DNA of 64,000 bases from Candidatus Gastranaerophilales bacterium (GTDB lineage Bacteria > Cyanobacteriota > Vampirovibrionia > Gastranaerophilales > Gastranaerophilaceae). Positions 43,600-52,357 of this stretch are shown here, in pieces (the first letter of the stretch is position 1; each line of letters opens with the position of its first letter). Both the position numbers and the translations under genes were made by a program. The stretch is from positions 1 to 64,000 of the forward strand of contig JAFYOU010000039.1 in the NCBI GenBank assembly GCA_017560095.1, given 5' to 3'. The notes beneath the pieces are model-generated. The model was not told where the DNA came from and did no database searches. It saw only the letters and a list, made by a program, of their open reading frames with translations.

Positions 43600-44121
43600 A
43601 TGGCAACAAAACAATTCAAAAATGACAAAATTGAATATTACAAAAAACAATTTGAAAATGCTAAAGTTGCTGTTGTAGCTGATTATCGTGGGTTATCAGT
43701 TGAAGAAATCACTGAATTAAGACGTGAATTACAAAAAACTGATGCTGATTTAACAGTTACAAAAAATACTCTTTGCAAAGTTGCTACTCAAGGAACATCA
43801 TTTGAAGCAATTGCTGAATTGATGACTGGCCCTACTGCAATCGCTTTTGGTTATGGCGATGAAGTAGCTGCTGCAAAAGTATTAGCAAAATTCATTAAAG
43901 AAAACAAAAAAGGAGAAATTACTGGTGCTGTACTAGAAGGCAAAGTTCTTAATGCTGACGAAGCTAAAAAACTTGCTTCTATGCCATCAAAAGAAGAGCT
44001 ATACGCAAAAATTCTTGGCTCTATCAATTCTCCAGCAAGTGGCTTAGTATACTCTATCAATGGAGTTATGTCAGCTCTTGTACGTGCTATTGACGCTGTA
44101 GCAAAGCAAAAACAAGCGTAA
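43600..44121 (+). CDS. rplJ: 50S ribosomal protein L10
   Basis: 173 aa from the ATG at 43600, with AAAGGAG about 13 nt upstream. An upstream in-frame extension (from 43444) would be translated from the L10 leader RNA and is rejected. Core: YYKKQFENAKVAVVADYRGLSVEEITELRRELQ, VTKNTLCKVA, GPTAIAFGYGD. C-terminal helix binds L7/L12 dimers. Operon with rplL. Confidence 0.96.
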   Translation: MATKQFKNDKIEYYKKQFENAKVAVVADYRGLSVEEITELRRELQKTDADLTVTKNTLCKVATQGTSFEAIAELMTGPTAIAFGYGDEVAAAKVLAKFIKENKKGEITGAVLEGKVLNADEAKKLASMPSKEELYAKILGSINSPASGLVYSINGVMSALVRAIDAVAKQKQA

Positions 44122-44156
44122 GTTATTACAAAATTAATTATGAAAGGTGAATAAAA

Positions 44157-44528
44157 ATGTCTAACGTAGAAACAATTTTAGAATCAATTGAAAAATTAAC
44201 ATTATTAGAAGCTGCTGAATTAGTAAAAGCTATGGAAGAAAAATTTGGCGTTTCTGCTGCTGCTCCTGTAGCTGTTGCTGCTGCTCCAGTTGCTGCTGAA
44301 GCTGCTGCTGAAGCTCCATCAGAAGTTAACGTAATCTTAACTGATGCTGGCGCTAACAAAATCGCAGTTTTAAAACTAGTTCGTGAATTAACTGGCTTAG
44401 GCTTAAAAGAAGCTAAAGATTTAGTTGATGGTGCTCCAAAAGCTGTTAAAGAAGGTGTAAAACCTGAAGAAGCTGCTGACATCAAAGCTAAATTAGAAGA
44501 AGCTGGTGCTAAAGTAGAAGTTAAATAG
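44157..44528 (+). CDS. rplL: 50S ribosomal protein L7/L12
   Basis: 123 aa. N-terminal dimerisation domain ([24 protein letters not shown]), Ala-rich hinge, and C-terminal domain ([35 protein letters not shown]). Recruits elongation factors to the ribosome. AAAGGTG precedes the ATG. Confidence 0.98.
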   Translation: MSNVETILESIEKLTLLEAAELVKAMEEKFGVSAAAPVAVAAAPVAAEAAAEAPSEVNVILTDAGANKIAVLKLVRELTGLGLKEAKDLVDGAPKAVKEGVKPEEAADIKAKLEEAGAKVEVK

Positions 44529-44547
44529 TTAACTTAAAAGAATTACC

Positions 44548-44582
44548 AAAAACCCTTACCGATTTCGGTAAGGGTTTTTATA
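44548..44582 (+). terminator. Terminator of rplJL operon
   Basis: AAAACCCTTACCGA / TTTCGGTAAGGGTTTT followed by T-rich sequence. It also lies at the end of the convergent 360-aa gene. Confidence 0.9.
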
Positions 44583-44587
44583 TAGTT

Positions 44588-45670
44588 TTACTGACAAATA
44601 GATTGACCTACCCTGTCAAAAAGACTTTGTTCTACACCAAGGAGTTTTCCCAATTCTTCATTTTTAGAATCAACTTTTTGACCATTTAATTTATATTCAA
44701 AGCCTTTTGAATTATCTCTTGTTCCAACAAGGATTTTATCGCCTTGCTGGAATGTTCTAGTATATGTTTTGTTTTCACCATTTGTCTTGACAGAAGTGCC
44801 AATCAAACCATCTTTTTTGCAAGTTATACGAGTTTCGTTAGATAAAACCTCTTTTGTCCAAATTGAATCAATACCGTTATCATTGCGAGAAATTACTTGA
44901 TTTAAAATCGTTTTACCGTCTTTATCATCAATTACTCTTGATTTGAGCTTGCCCTCATTATCGTAGTCAAATTTTTGAATTGTTCCGTTTGGATATTCTA
45001 CTTTTTCAATTTTTTTACCAAGTTTAGTGAATTTTGTTATTTCCTTATCATTTTTAACAATTTCACTCATTCCAGATGCGTCATATTTATATGTAAATAC
45101 ATCATTTCCAACAGTCTTTTTAACAAGTTTTCCTTTAGTGGCTTCATCTGCACCATACTCAAAAGTTGTTGTTACACCGTCTTTTATGCTTTTAATCAGT
45201 TTATTATCAGAGTTATACTCTAGTTTGATTGTTTTTCCATCTTTAAATACTTTTTGAGAAATTCTTTTTCCATCATTGAATTTAGTAGTTAGGCTTTTAG
45301 AACCATCTTCGGCATATTTTACAACTTTACCAGATTTAATATTGCCGTTTTTATCAATACCTTTAATCCATTTAGAAATTTTACCTAATTCAGAACCATC
45401 AGCTGCTTTTTGATAAGTTGCCTTACCTGCTTTATCAAATTTAACATATTTTGAATCAATTCCTTTACCTCGAATAGCAGCATACGCAATACCGCCAACA
45501 GCCAGTGTTGCAGCTCCAATTACACCCGCCCATTGAAGTGCACTCATTGACTTTTCATCTCCATTTTCAATTGGATTTGACATAGCTGGAGTTGATACTT
45601 GTTCAGCTTCTTTTGCCGACATTGCATTTGCTTGAAAACTTACCCGTCCTAGATTTTGAATTTGCTCCAT
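44588..45670 (-). CDS. Lineage protein with YD-like repeats and one TM helix, 360 aa
   Basis: N-terminus MEQIQNLGRVSFQANAM with the '[VI]SF' tag. A hydrophobic stretch lies near residues 45-66 (ALQWAGVIGAATLAVGGIAYAA). From about residue 75 to 330 it consists of repeating short strands with G.(x)K..Y patterns (KVVKYAEDGSKSLTTKFNDGK, IQKFDYDNEGKLKSRVIDD), like YD/RHS or MORN-type beta repeats. No signal peptide, no nuclease tip. GGAGG lies before the ATG. Function unknown; perhaps an exposed beta-solenoid anchored by its TM helix. Confidence 0.7.
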   Translation of the reverse strand: MEQIQNLGRVSFQANAMSAKEAEQVSTPAMSNPIENGDEKSMSALQWAGVIGAATLAVGGIAYAAIRGKGIDSKYVKFDKAGKATYQKAADGSELGKISKWIKGIDKNGNIKSGKVVKYAEDGSKSLTTKFNDGKRISQKVFKDGKTIKLEYNSDNKLIKSIKDGVTTTFEYGADEATKGKLVKKTVGNDVFTYKYDASGMSEIVKNDKEITKFTKLGKKIEKVEYPNGTIQKFDYDNEGKLKSRVIDDKDGKTILNQVISRNDNGIDSIWTKEVLSNETRITCKKDGLIGTSVKTNGENKTYTRTFQQGDKILVGTRDNSKGFEYKLNGQKVDSKNEELGKLLGVEQSLFDRVGQSICQ

Positions 45671-45730
45671 AAAAAATTAACCTCCGTAAAATCCTAATAT
45701 AAAACAATAAAGTGTTTTTCTTTAAAAAAA

Positions 45731-45763
45731 TTGCGCAAAAAATATTTATAGTATAATTTTTTT
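45731..45763 (+). promoter_or_regulatory. Leaderless-type promoter of the CoA-activase-like gene
   Basis: TTGCGC at 45731-45736, TATAAT at 45752-45757, then 6 nt and the ATG at 45764. No ribosome site. Confidence 0.6.
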
Positions 45764-46903
45764 ATGGAAAATAAAGAAAATAAAAAAATAAAAGTAGCTT
45801 TTCCCCACATGGGCACAATTTACGTGGCTTGGGAGATGGCATTAAAAACAATTGGAGTTGAACCTTTTATTCCGCCTTACACAAGCAAAAAAACTCTTTC
45901 AATGGGAACTAAAAATTCTCCTGAAGCAATCTGTTTACCTTACAAATTAATTTTAGGAAATTTTATGGAAGCACTTGATGGCGGAGTTGACTATGTTTCA
46001 ATGATTGCGAGTCCAGGTATATGCAGACTTGGAGAATACGGAAGAAACATAGAGCAAGTTTTAAAAGAACTTGGTTATAATGCAAATTATATTGAATTAA
46101 GTCTTTATGATGGCATAAAAGGCATGATTGATTATTTAACCAGAATTAGCGGATGTAAAAATTATTTAAAAATCATGAATGCAATTTTTCTTGCAATCAG
46201 AACAGTTTTTGCGGTTGATGAACTTCAAAATTTCTTATCTTATCATAGAGCAAGAGAAATAAAAAAAGGTGATTCAGAACGCGCATTCAATAAAGCTATT
46301 AAATTAATTCGAAACGCTAACAATGCTAAAGAATTATCAAAAGCACTAAAACAAGGGTTAAAAGAAATTTCAAATGTTGAAATTGATAAAAATAGAGACA
46401 TTTTACACGTTGATTTAACAGGTGAAATTTATATTGTAAATGATGAATTTTCAAATCAAAATATGGAAAGAGAACTTGGCGCAATGGGCGTTCAAGTTCG
46501 ACGTTCTTTAACGGTTTCATCATTTTTGAAAGACGCAATTATTCCAAAAATGTTTAAAAAAGGAGAAACCCATTTGGAACGCGCTTACAGACTAGCAAAA
46601 CCATACTTAATGAGAGATATTGGTGGTGATGCTTTAGAATGCATTTCAGACGTACTTTATGCAAAAGAAAGAAATGTTGATGGCTTAATCCATGTGTCAC
46701 CTTTTACTTGTATGCCTGAAATTATGAGTCAAAATATTTTCCCAAAAATGAGAGAAGATGTAAATTTACCAATTTTATCTTTGATTATGGATGAACAAAC
46801 AGGACGTGCTGGTTATATTACACGCCTTGAAGCTTTCGTTGATTTAATGAGAAGAAAAAAAATGAAAGCCAAAATTGAAGAGAATAAAACAACAAAAGTA
46901 TAA
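45764..46903 (+). CDS. 2-hydroxyacyl-CoA dehydratase/CoA-activase-like Fe-S protein
   Basis: 379 aa. N-terminal IKVAFPHMGTIYVAWEMALKTIGVE, then EAICLPYKLILGNFMEAL, SPGICRLGEYG and later VSPFTCMPEIMSQN: Cys residues in the positions used for an Fe-S cluster in the DUF2229/HgdB-related family. These proteins are common in anaerobes, often without a known substrate. No activase ATPase partner is next to it. It could process an acyl-CoA or simply be a scaffold; not decidable. Confidence 0.75.
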   Translation: MENKENKKIKVAFPHMGTIYVAWEMALKTIGVEPFIPPYTSKKTLSMGTKNSPEAICLPYKLILGNFMEALDGGVDYVSMIASPGICRLGEYGRNIEQVLKELGYNANYIELSLYDGIKGMIDYLTRISGCKNYLKIMNAIFLAIRTVFAVDELQNFLSYHRAREIKKGDSERAFNKAIKLIRNANNAKELSKALKQGLKEISNVEIDKNRDILHVDLTGEIYIVNDEFSNQNMERELGAMGVQVRRSLTVSSFLKDAIIPKMFKKGETHLERAYRLAKPYLMRDIGGDALECISDVLYAKERNVDGLIHVSPFTCMPEIMSQNIFPKMREDVNLPILSLIMDEQTGRAGYITRLEAFVDLMRRKKMKAKIEENKTTKV

Positions 46904-46957
46904 TGTTAAAATTTTATAATATGATATAATCCCTATAGTATTTATAGGGATTTATTT

Positions 46958-47884
46958 GTGGATAATATTTTAGAAATTAAAAATATAAATGTTGGCTTTA
47001 AAATAGAAGATAATTTTTATTACGCATTAAACAATATCAATCTTTCTTTCAAAAAAGGTAAAATCCATGCAATTGCTGGTGAATCCGGCTGTGGTAAATC
47101 CGTTTTAATTAACACCATATTAAAACTATTACCAAAAAACGGAAAAATCAGAGGCGGAGAAATTGTTTTTCAAAATAAAAACCTGTTGACTCTATCAGAT
47201 AAAGAAATTCAAAATATCAGAGGTGCAAAAATTTCTTTAATACCTCAAGATCCTTTTATGTCGCTAAATCCACTATATACAATCGAAAATCAACTTTTAG
47301 AAGTTAAAAACGACATAGAAATAATAAAAAAATCACTAGAAGAGGTAAAAATCAAAAATATCGAAAATGTTTTAAAATCATACCCGCATGAGCTATCAGG
47401 AGGAATGAAACAAAGAATAATTATAGCTATGTCATTAATTTCAGGAGCAGAACTTATTCTGGCAGATGAGCCAACAACTGCTTTGGATGTCTCAACTTCA
47501 AATTCAATATTAGACTTATTGGTTAATTTAAAAAACAAAGGCAAAACAATTATTTTAATTACACATGACTTGTCGATAGTTTCTAACTATTGCGATACTA
47601 CAACAATAATGTATCTTGGAAACATTATTGAGCAAAATGAAAGCAAATTATTATTTAAAAATCCTTTGCATCCTTACACAAAAGCTCTTTTAAGCGCTCT
47701 TCCGACAAAAAAAGGCAAGAAGCTTGAAAACATCAAAGGACAAATCTCTCCTATTACAGAAACAATAAGTGGTTGCAAATTTCACCCAAGATGCAATTTT
47801 ACAATGGACACATGTAAAAATATAAAACCTGAATTAAAAAAACACGATAATGGATATTGTGCATGTTTTTTATGTAATCAATAA
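46958..47884 (+). CDS. OppD/DppD-type peptide ABC transporter ATPase
   Basis: 308 aa, GTG start with AGGGA upstream. Walker A GESGCGKSV, Q-loop SLIPQDPFMSLNP, signature LSGGMKQR, Walker B LILADEPTTALD, H-loop ITHD, and the C-terminal oligopeptide-type extension HPYTKALLSALP with GCKFHPRCNFTMDTC (Cys-rich tail). The helical insert before the signature is about 15 residues shorter than usual. No permease or binding protein genes are nearby, so the partner genes must lie elsewhere. The 3' end overlaps maf by 15 bp. Confidence 0.9.
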   Translation: MDNILEIKNINVGFKIEDNFYYALNNINLSFKKGKIHAIAGESGCGKSVLINTILKLLPKNGKIRGGEIVFQNKNLLTLSDKEIQNIRGAKISLIPQDPFMSLNPLYTIENQLLEVKNDIEIIKKSLEEVKIKNIENVLKSYPHELSGGMKQRIIIAMSLISGAELILADEPTTALDVSTSNSILDLLVNLKNKGKTIILITHDLSIVSNYCDTTTIMYLGNIIEQNESKLLFKNPLHPYTKALLSALPTKKGKKLENIKGQISPITETISGCKFHPRCNFTMDTCKNIKPELKKHDNGYCACFLCNQ

Positions 47885-48430
47885 ATTTAATTGTTTTTTA
47901 AACAAACTTAAAGGAAACCCAATAACATTGTCTAGTTCGCCACTTATTTTAATTGCAAAATTAAATCCATCATCTTGAATTCCATAACTTCCAGCCTTAT
48001 CAAAAGGATTACATTTTTCTATATAATTCAAAATTTCTTCTTTTGATAATTCTTTAAAAGTCACAAATGTTTTCTCTGTTGCTTTTAAAATCTGTCCCTT
48101 AAAAATCAAGCAAATCGAAGTTGAAACAAAATGAGTTTTATTAGATAAAGAATATAACATCTCAAAAGCTTCATTTTTATCTTTTGGTTTTCCAAGAATC
48201 ACGCCATTATTAACCACAACAGTATCAGCGGAAACAATAAGTTCATTATCACCAATACGTTTTTTAACATCTAAAGCTTTTTGAAAAGCACAATTTTCAA
48301 CCAAAATATCACTATAGATCAAGCCATTAATTTGCTCGTCATAATTAGAGCAAACAACTACAGGCTCATATCCTCGTGTTTTTAAAATTCCATATCTTCT
48401 AGGTGATTTAGATGCTAATATTATCTTCAT
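47870..48430 (-). CDS. maf: Maf-family nucleotide pyrophosphatase
   Basis: 186 aa. IILASKSPRRYGIL at the N-terminus and VSADTVVVNNGVILGKPKDKNEAFEML, ending with DKAGSYGIQDDG: the Maf signature series. Hydrolyses dTTP/UTP or modified nucleotides; linked to septum control in some bacteria. TAGAAT ends 6 nt before the ATG. Convergent with the ABC ATPase gene, overlapping it by 15 bp. Confidence 0.93.
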   Translation of the reverse strand: MKIILASKSPRRYGILKTRGYEPVVVCSNYDEQINGLIYSDILVENCAFQKALDVKKRIGDNELIVSADTVVVNNGVILGKPKDKNEAFEMLYSLSNKTHFVSTSICLIFKGQILKATEKTFVTFKELSKEEILNYIEKCNPFDKAGSYGIQDDGFNFAIKISGELDNVIGFPLSLFKKQLNLLIT

Positions 48431-48443
48431 AATTTTATTCTAC

Positions 48444-48477
48444 AAAAAAGAGCTGACTTTCGCCAGCTCTTTTTATA
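48444..48477 (-). terminator. Terminator after tsf
   Basis: AAAAAGAGCTG/CAGCTCTTTTT hairpin with a short loop and T/A tails, between tsf and maf. Confidence 0.85.
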
Positions 48478-48490
48478 TTTTTGTATAAAA

Positions 48491-49363
48491 CTAACCTTTA
48501 ATTTGGCTCATTACTTCTTGCGCAAAGTTATCTTGTCTTTTCTCAATACCTTCACCAAGAACGTATCTATCAAATTTAACGATTGTAGTTTTGCCTTCAA
48601 TCAATTGTCCAACTGTTAAATCAGGGTTTTTAACAAATGGTTGTTCCAATAAACAACGTTGAGCCATTAGTTTATTAACTCTGCCTTCAACAATTTTTTC
48701 TCTGATTTGTTCAGGTTTATTAGCAAGATCTTCTTTACCCATTTCGATACGTTTTTCTTCTTCAATTATAGAAGCTGGGATTTCTTCTCTTGAAATAAAT
48801 TCAGGAGCATTTGAAGCAATGTGCAAACATACATCTTTTGTTAAAGCCTCATCAGCATCGCCAGTTACTTCAACCATAACACCGATTTTACCATTGTGGA
48901 TGTATGTGTTAACAGAACCTGCAACATCATATCTTTCAAATCTTCTGATAGTAATTTTTTCACCAATTGTAGCAATTTTTTCTTTAATTACTTCTTCGAT
49001 TTGTTTTTGACATTCTGGACAAACAGCAGCTAACAAATCTTCAACTGTTGCTGGGTTTAATTTAGCAACTGCACGAGCCATCATTAAAGCAAATTCTTTA
49101 AAATCTTCATTTTTAGCAACGAAATCAGTTTCACAGTTTACTTCAACCATAGCACCGATTTTACCTTCAACAACTGAAGCAACTACACCTTCAGCAGCAA
49201 TTCTGCCCATTTTTTTATCAGCAGAAGCCATACCTTTTTGTCTTAATAGCTCAACTGCTTTATCCATATCACCATTGGTTTCAACAAGAGCTTTTTTAGC
49301 GTCCATCATACCAGCGCCAGTTTTATCTCTTAGTTCTTTTACCATAGATGCTTTAATTTCCAT
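48491..49363 (-). CDS. tsf: Elongation factor Ts
   Basis: 290 aa. ASMVKELRDKTGAGMMDAKKALVETNGDMDKAVELLRQKG (EF-Tu contact), ASVVEGKIGAMVEVNCETDFVAKNEDF, and C-terminal EQPFVKNPDLTVGQLI. Nucleotide exchange factor for EF-Tu. AGGAG precedes the ATG. Follows rpsB as in most bacteria. Confidence 0.98.
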   Translation of the reverse strand: MEIKASMVKELRDKTGAGMMDAKKALVETNGDMDKAVELLRQKGMASADKKMGRIAAEGVVASVVEGKIGAMVEVNCETDFVAKNEDFKEFALMMARAVAKLNPATVEDLLAAVCPECQKQIEEVIKEKIATIGEKITIRRFERYDVAGSVNTYIHNGKIGVMVEVTGDADEALTKDVCLHIASNAPEFISREEIPASIIEEEKRIEMGKEDLANKPEQIREKIVEGRVNKLMAQRCLLEQPFVKNPDLTVGQLIEGKTTIVKFDRYVLGEGIEKRQDNFAQEVMSQIKG

Positions 49364-49393
49364 AGTTTATTCTCCTAATTCTAATCTAATTTC

Positions 49394-50146
49394 TTATGCT
49401 TCAGCATTAGCATCAGCTGCAACAACTTTTTCGATTTTACCTGTAGTTTTAGCATTGTTAGCTCTTAACTCTTTTCCTTCTAAAACAGCGTCAGCCAATT
49501 TTGAAGCGATTAATTTGATTGAACGAAGAGCATCGTCATTACCAGGGATAATGTAGTCAATACCATCAGTGTCAGCATTTGTATCTGCTAAACATACAAC
49601 AGGAATACCAAGTTTATTAGCTTCTTTAATTGCAATTAATTCTTTCTTTTGATCAACCACAACTAAAATATCAGGCATACCTTTCATTTCTTTAATACCG
49701 CCTAATGTTTTAGATAATTTTGCTAATTGTCTGTTTAATTGAGCAACTTCTTTTTTAGGAAGTTTATTAGCAGCACCAGATTCTAAGAATGCTTCTAACT
49801 CTCTTAATTTGTTAACTCTGCCACGAATTGTTTCAAAGTTAGTCATCATACCACCTAACCAACGACGGTTAATATAGTATGAACCACATCTTGTAGCTTC
49901 TTGAGCAATTACATCAACTGCTTGTTTTTTAGTACCTACAAAAAGTACATTTCTTCCCATAGAAGCAACTTTTCTTACCGCATCATAAGCTGCATCTAAT
50001 AAATCAGAAGTCTTTCTTAAGTCGATTATGTAAATACCATTTTTTGCACCAAAAATATATTGTTTCATTTTTGGATTCCATTTTTGAGTTTGGTGACCAA
50101 AGTGTACACCAGCATCTAATAATTCTACTAAAGTAGCTGTAGCCAT
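49394..50146 (-). CDS. rpsB: 30S ribosomal protein S2
   Basis: 250 aa. [83 protein letters not shown] are S2 hallmarks. Operon rpsB-tsf. The 5' leader region (50147-50240) folds into hairpins and may mediate S2 feedback. Confidence 0.98.
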   Translation of the reverse strand: MATATLVELLDAGVHFGHQTQKWNPKMKQYIFGAKNGIYIIDLRKTSDLLDAAYDAVRKVASMGRNVLFVGTKKQAVDVIAQEATRCGSYYINRRWLGGMMTNFETIRGRVNKLRELEAFLESGAANKLPKKEVAQLNRQLAKLSKTLGGIKEMKGMPDILVVVDQKKELIAIKEANKLGIPVVCLADTNADTDGIDYIIPGNDDALRSIKLIASKLADAVLEGKELRANNAKTTGKIEKVVAADANAEA

Positions 50147-50240
50147 GTTTCTTGTCCTTTCTGTTTTTCGGTTTAATCCTGACCCCTTGGCTTTTGGGCT
50201 GGCTAAAATGCCATTTGGAAATAATGACCGAAAAGGTAAT
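50147..50240 (-). promoter_or_regulatory. Possible S2 leader RNA
   Basis: Upstream of rpsB on its own strand: pairing 50165-50172 with 50227-50234 (TTTTCGGT with ACCGAAAA) closing an inner hairpin TGGC/GCCA at 50200-50213 and a G+C-rich segment (CCAGCCCAAAAGCC). Position and closed-stem form fit an autoregulatory leader; I cannot confirm a known Rfam structure. Confidence 0.45.
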
Positions 50241-50352
50241 CTAATAACACTAAAATTCTATTTTAAACATGGTTTAAAAGCAAGCGATAATTATTGTTTA
50301 GTAAACTTTTGTATAAAGCGTACTGTTTTATACAAAATATTTTATTGACATC

Positions 50353-50372
50353 TTGTAAGGTTTACCTTACAA
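50353..50372. promoter_or_regulatory. DtxR/MntR-type operator
   Basis: TTGTAAGGT-TT-ACCTTACAA, a perfect inverted repeat with 9-bp arms, 30 bp before the regulator's ATG. A weaker half (CGTAAGG..GCCTAAC) overlaps the start region at 50384-50400. Resembles DtxR-family boxes (AGGTTA-type core), predicting autoregulation. Confidence 0.75.
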
Positions 50373-50401
50373 TAAAATAAATTCGTAAGGGAAGCCTAAC
50401 A

Positions 50402-50770
50402 ATGATAACATCAAGTTTAGAAGATTATCTTGAATATATTCATAATAAAATTGCTCAAGATAAAGCTATCAAAGCAATCGATATAGCAAACAGGTTTAAT
50501 GTTTCACGCTCGACTATTTCAGAAGCCTTAATTCGACTTGCCGACCTAGATTTAATTATCTATGAAGGTAGACGAGGAATTAAAATAACTCAAAAAGGAA
50601 TAGAACAAGCAAAAAAAACTATAAAAAAACATGATGTTTTATCCAGTTTTTTTGCAAAAATTCTTAAAATAGATTCAGCCTTAGCAGACAAAAACGCATG
50701 CAAAATTGAACATGTAATAGATGATGAATTAATAGAAAAAATGAATGAGTATATAAATAGCCATGAATAA
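50402..50770 (+). CDS. DtxR/MntR-family metal-dependent regulator
   Basis: 122 aa. TSSLEDYLEYIHNKI at the N-terminus (family hallmark), HTH with AIDIANRFNVSRSTISEALIRLADLDLI, wing, and a dimer domain with ACKIEHVID (Cys/Glu/His metal ligands as in DtxR-type proteins). No C-terminal SH3 domain, so MntR/SirR-like in length. The operator lies directly upstream. No Fe or Mn transporter is adjacent; downstream is a lineage protein overlapping by 8 bp. Confidence 0.9.
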   Translation: MITSSLEDYLEYIHNKIAQDKAIKAIDIANRFNVSRSTISEALIRLADLDLIIYEGRRGIKITQKGIEQAKKTIKKHDVLSSFFAKILKIDSALADKNACKIEHVIDDELIEKMNEYINSHE

Positions 50771-51743
50771 CTTCAAAATATTTGGAAAATTTTTAGACCA
50801 GCCAATTTTGATTTCGAAACTAAACAAAGCCATGCCAGCAATAATGACTATTGGTGGAAGCGCACTTCTTGCACGTGACGCATTTGACACATTCAAAAAC
50901 ACACAAGATAAACAACAAGCAAAAAAAGAAATTTTTAAAAAAGGCATAATTATGGCCTTTTCAATTGCAAGTGCCTTAGCAGCACCAAAAATTGCATCAA
51001 AACTTGTAAAAAGGGAAAGTATTGAACCTATAGAAAAAATTGCAAGAAAAAACAGTGAATTAATCAATGATTATATTTCTAAAAACCAAATAAAGGAAGA
51101 CATTAAACCAATATTAGAAAAAGCAACAAATAAAATATTATCTCTTAGTGAAATAAAAACTTTAGTTCAAGAACTAGTACAAGACAAAAATGGTAAAGAA
51201 TTATTTAATAAACTAATCCCAGATCCTGAAAATATTAAAGCACGCGATATCTTCTCAGAGATAGGCTACTTATCAACCTACGGAGCAATTCCAGTAATTG
51301 GCGGGATTCTAGGCGGAATTAGCGCAGATATTGCAACAAAAGAAGATTGCAAAAAAACGATTCCAAATAAAATAAATGAAGGAATTTATCAGTATTTAGC
51401 AAATATATTTATGTGCAATATTGGAGCAGGTGTAGCATTGGGAATACTTGAAAAACTGAATATAACATCAAAATCAGCTCGAGCAATAAGCATGGTTTCA
51501 GGAATAGTCCTAACAGGGGTATTAGGAGGTTCAAAAATAGCTAACTTTATCTCCCAAAAGATTATTGCACCACTTACAAAATCAAAACAACAAGAAAGAA
51601 AACCCGAAGCAATGGATATTTGCCTTCATACCGATGATATTGCAACAGTTTCTTTATTATCAGGATTAAAATGGATTGAACCAACATTGCCTATTTTATA
51701 CAGTGTTTCAGGCTACAAAGCAGGAAGTGGATACAGGAATTAA
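50763..51743 (+). CDS. Lineage protein with hydrophobic segments, 326 aa, unknown
   Basis: Hydrophobic stretches lie near residues 25-40, 60-80 (GIIMAFSIASALAAPKIASKL), 165-185 (YGAIPVIGGILGGISADIA), 215-235 and 255-270 (SMVSGIVLTGVLGGSKIANFI). Charged, Lys-rich linkers lie between. No signal peptide, no recognised motif. Starts 8 bp inside the DtxR-type gene, so it is co-translated with a metal regulator, the only hint of its role. Could be a membrane protein of the local class that includes the 728-aa protein at 12229. Confidence 0.62.
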   Translation: MNNFKIFGKFLDQPILISKLNKAMPAIMTIGGSALLARDAFDTFKNTQDKQQAKKEIFKKGIIMAFSIASALAAPKIASKLVKRESIEPIEKIARKNSELINDYISKNQIKEDIKPILEKATNKILSLSEIKTLVQELVQDKNGKELFNKLIPDPENIKARDIFSEIGYLSTYGAIPVIGGILGGISADIATKEDCKKTIPNKINEGIYQYLANIFMCNIGAGVALGILEKLNITSKSARAISMVSGIVLTGVLGGSKIANFISQKIIAPLTKSKQQERKPEAMDICLHTDDIATVSLLSGLKWIEPTLPILYSVSGYKAGSGYRN

Positions 51744-51793
51744 GTTTTATTAAATATTTGTTATTAGTGAAAATAAACATATAAAATATAAGC

Positions 51794-52357
51794 ATGGATT
51801 ACATTTTACAAATAGAAAAACTAAACAAGTATTTAGAATTTAATTTAGACATCAAAGACAAAATATTATTAAAACAGTTACTTGCTAACTTTAATAATGA
51901 CTTAAATTTAATTGGCTGTTTTTTAAAAGACTTCTTAACTTTGGAAAACAACGGGCAAATAACTAGTGATGAAAATATTTATAATGACTTTGTGCTATGT
52001 TTTGAAAAATATAAATCAAAAAATAAAGAATTACACTTATTAAATAAAGTTTTAGAATATAGCGAATATTACCTAACCATCGTTTTTGAAGACACACAAG
52101 ACAGGGTTCTTTTAAGCACTATAGCAAGTATCAATTCATGCTTTGCAATGGAATATTACCCATTTATGATGGAATTAATCGGTAAAAAAATAAACACTAA
52201 GATTGATGACATCACCTATGCCCTAATGCTACAGTGTATTTCAGATGCTGTATTTAAAAATTTTCAATCTCAAGAACAATATAGTGTTAATTTATTAGAC
52301 TTAAGGGAAAAATTAGAAGAATATAATTCTTCTAAAAATGAAAGAATAGCAATTTAA
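51794..52357 (+). CDS. Lineage protein, 187 aa, helical, unknown
   Basis: All-helical by composition, Leu/Lys/Asn rich, no signal or TM segment. The stop codon is directly followed by the obgE ATG, so the two are translationally linked. TAAAAT ends 6 nt before its ATG, with TTGTTA 18 bp further up, making this the probable promoter of the pair. Function unknown. Confidence 0.65.
   Translation: MDYILQIEKLNKYLEFNLDIKDKILLKQLLANFNNDLNLIGCFLKDFLTLENNGQITSDENIYNDFVLCFEKYKSKNKELHLLNKVLEYSEYYLTIVFEDTQDRVLLSTIASINSCFAMEYYPFMMELIGKKINTKIDDITYALMLQCISDAVFKNFQSQEQYSVNLLDLREKLEEYNSSKNERIAI

Noticed and set aside
46958-47884. Complete peptide transporter operon
   Set aside because: Only the OppD-like ATPase is present; flanks are unrelated genes.
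48819-49556. Plus-strand frames across tsf and rpsB
   Set aside because: Antisense shadows of conserved ribosomal and elongation factor genes.
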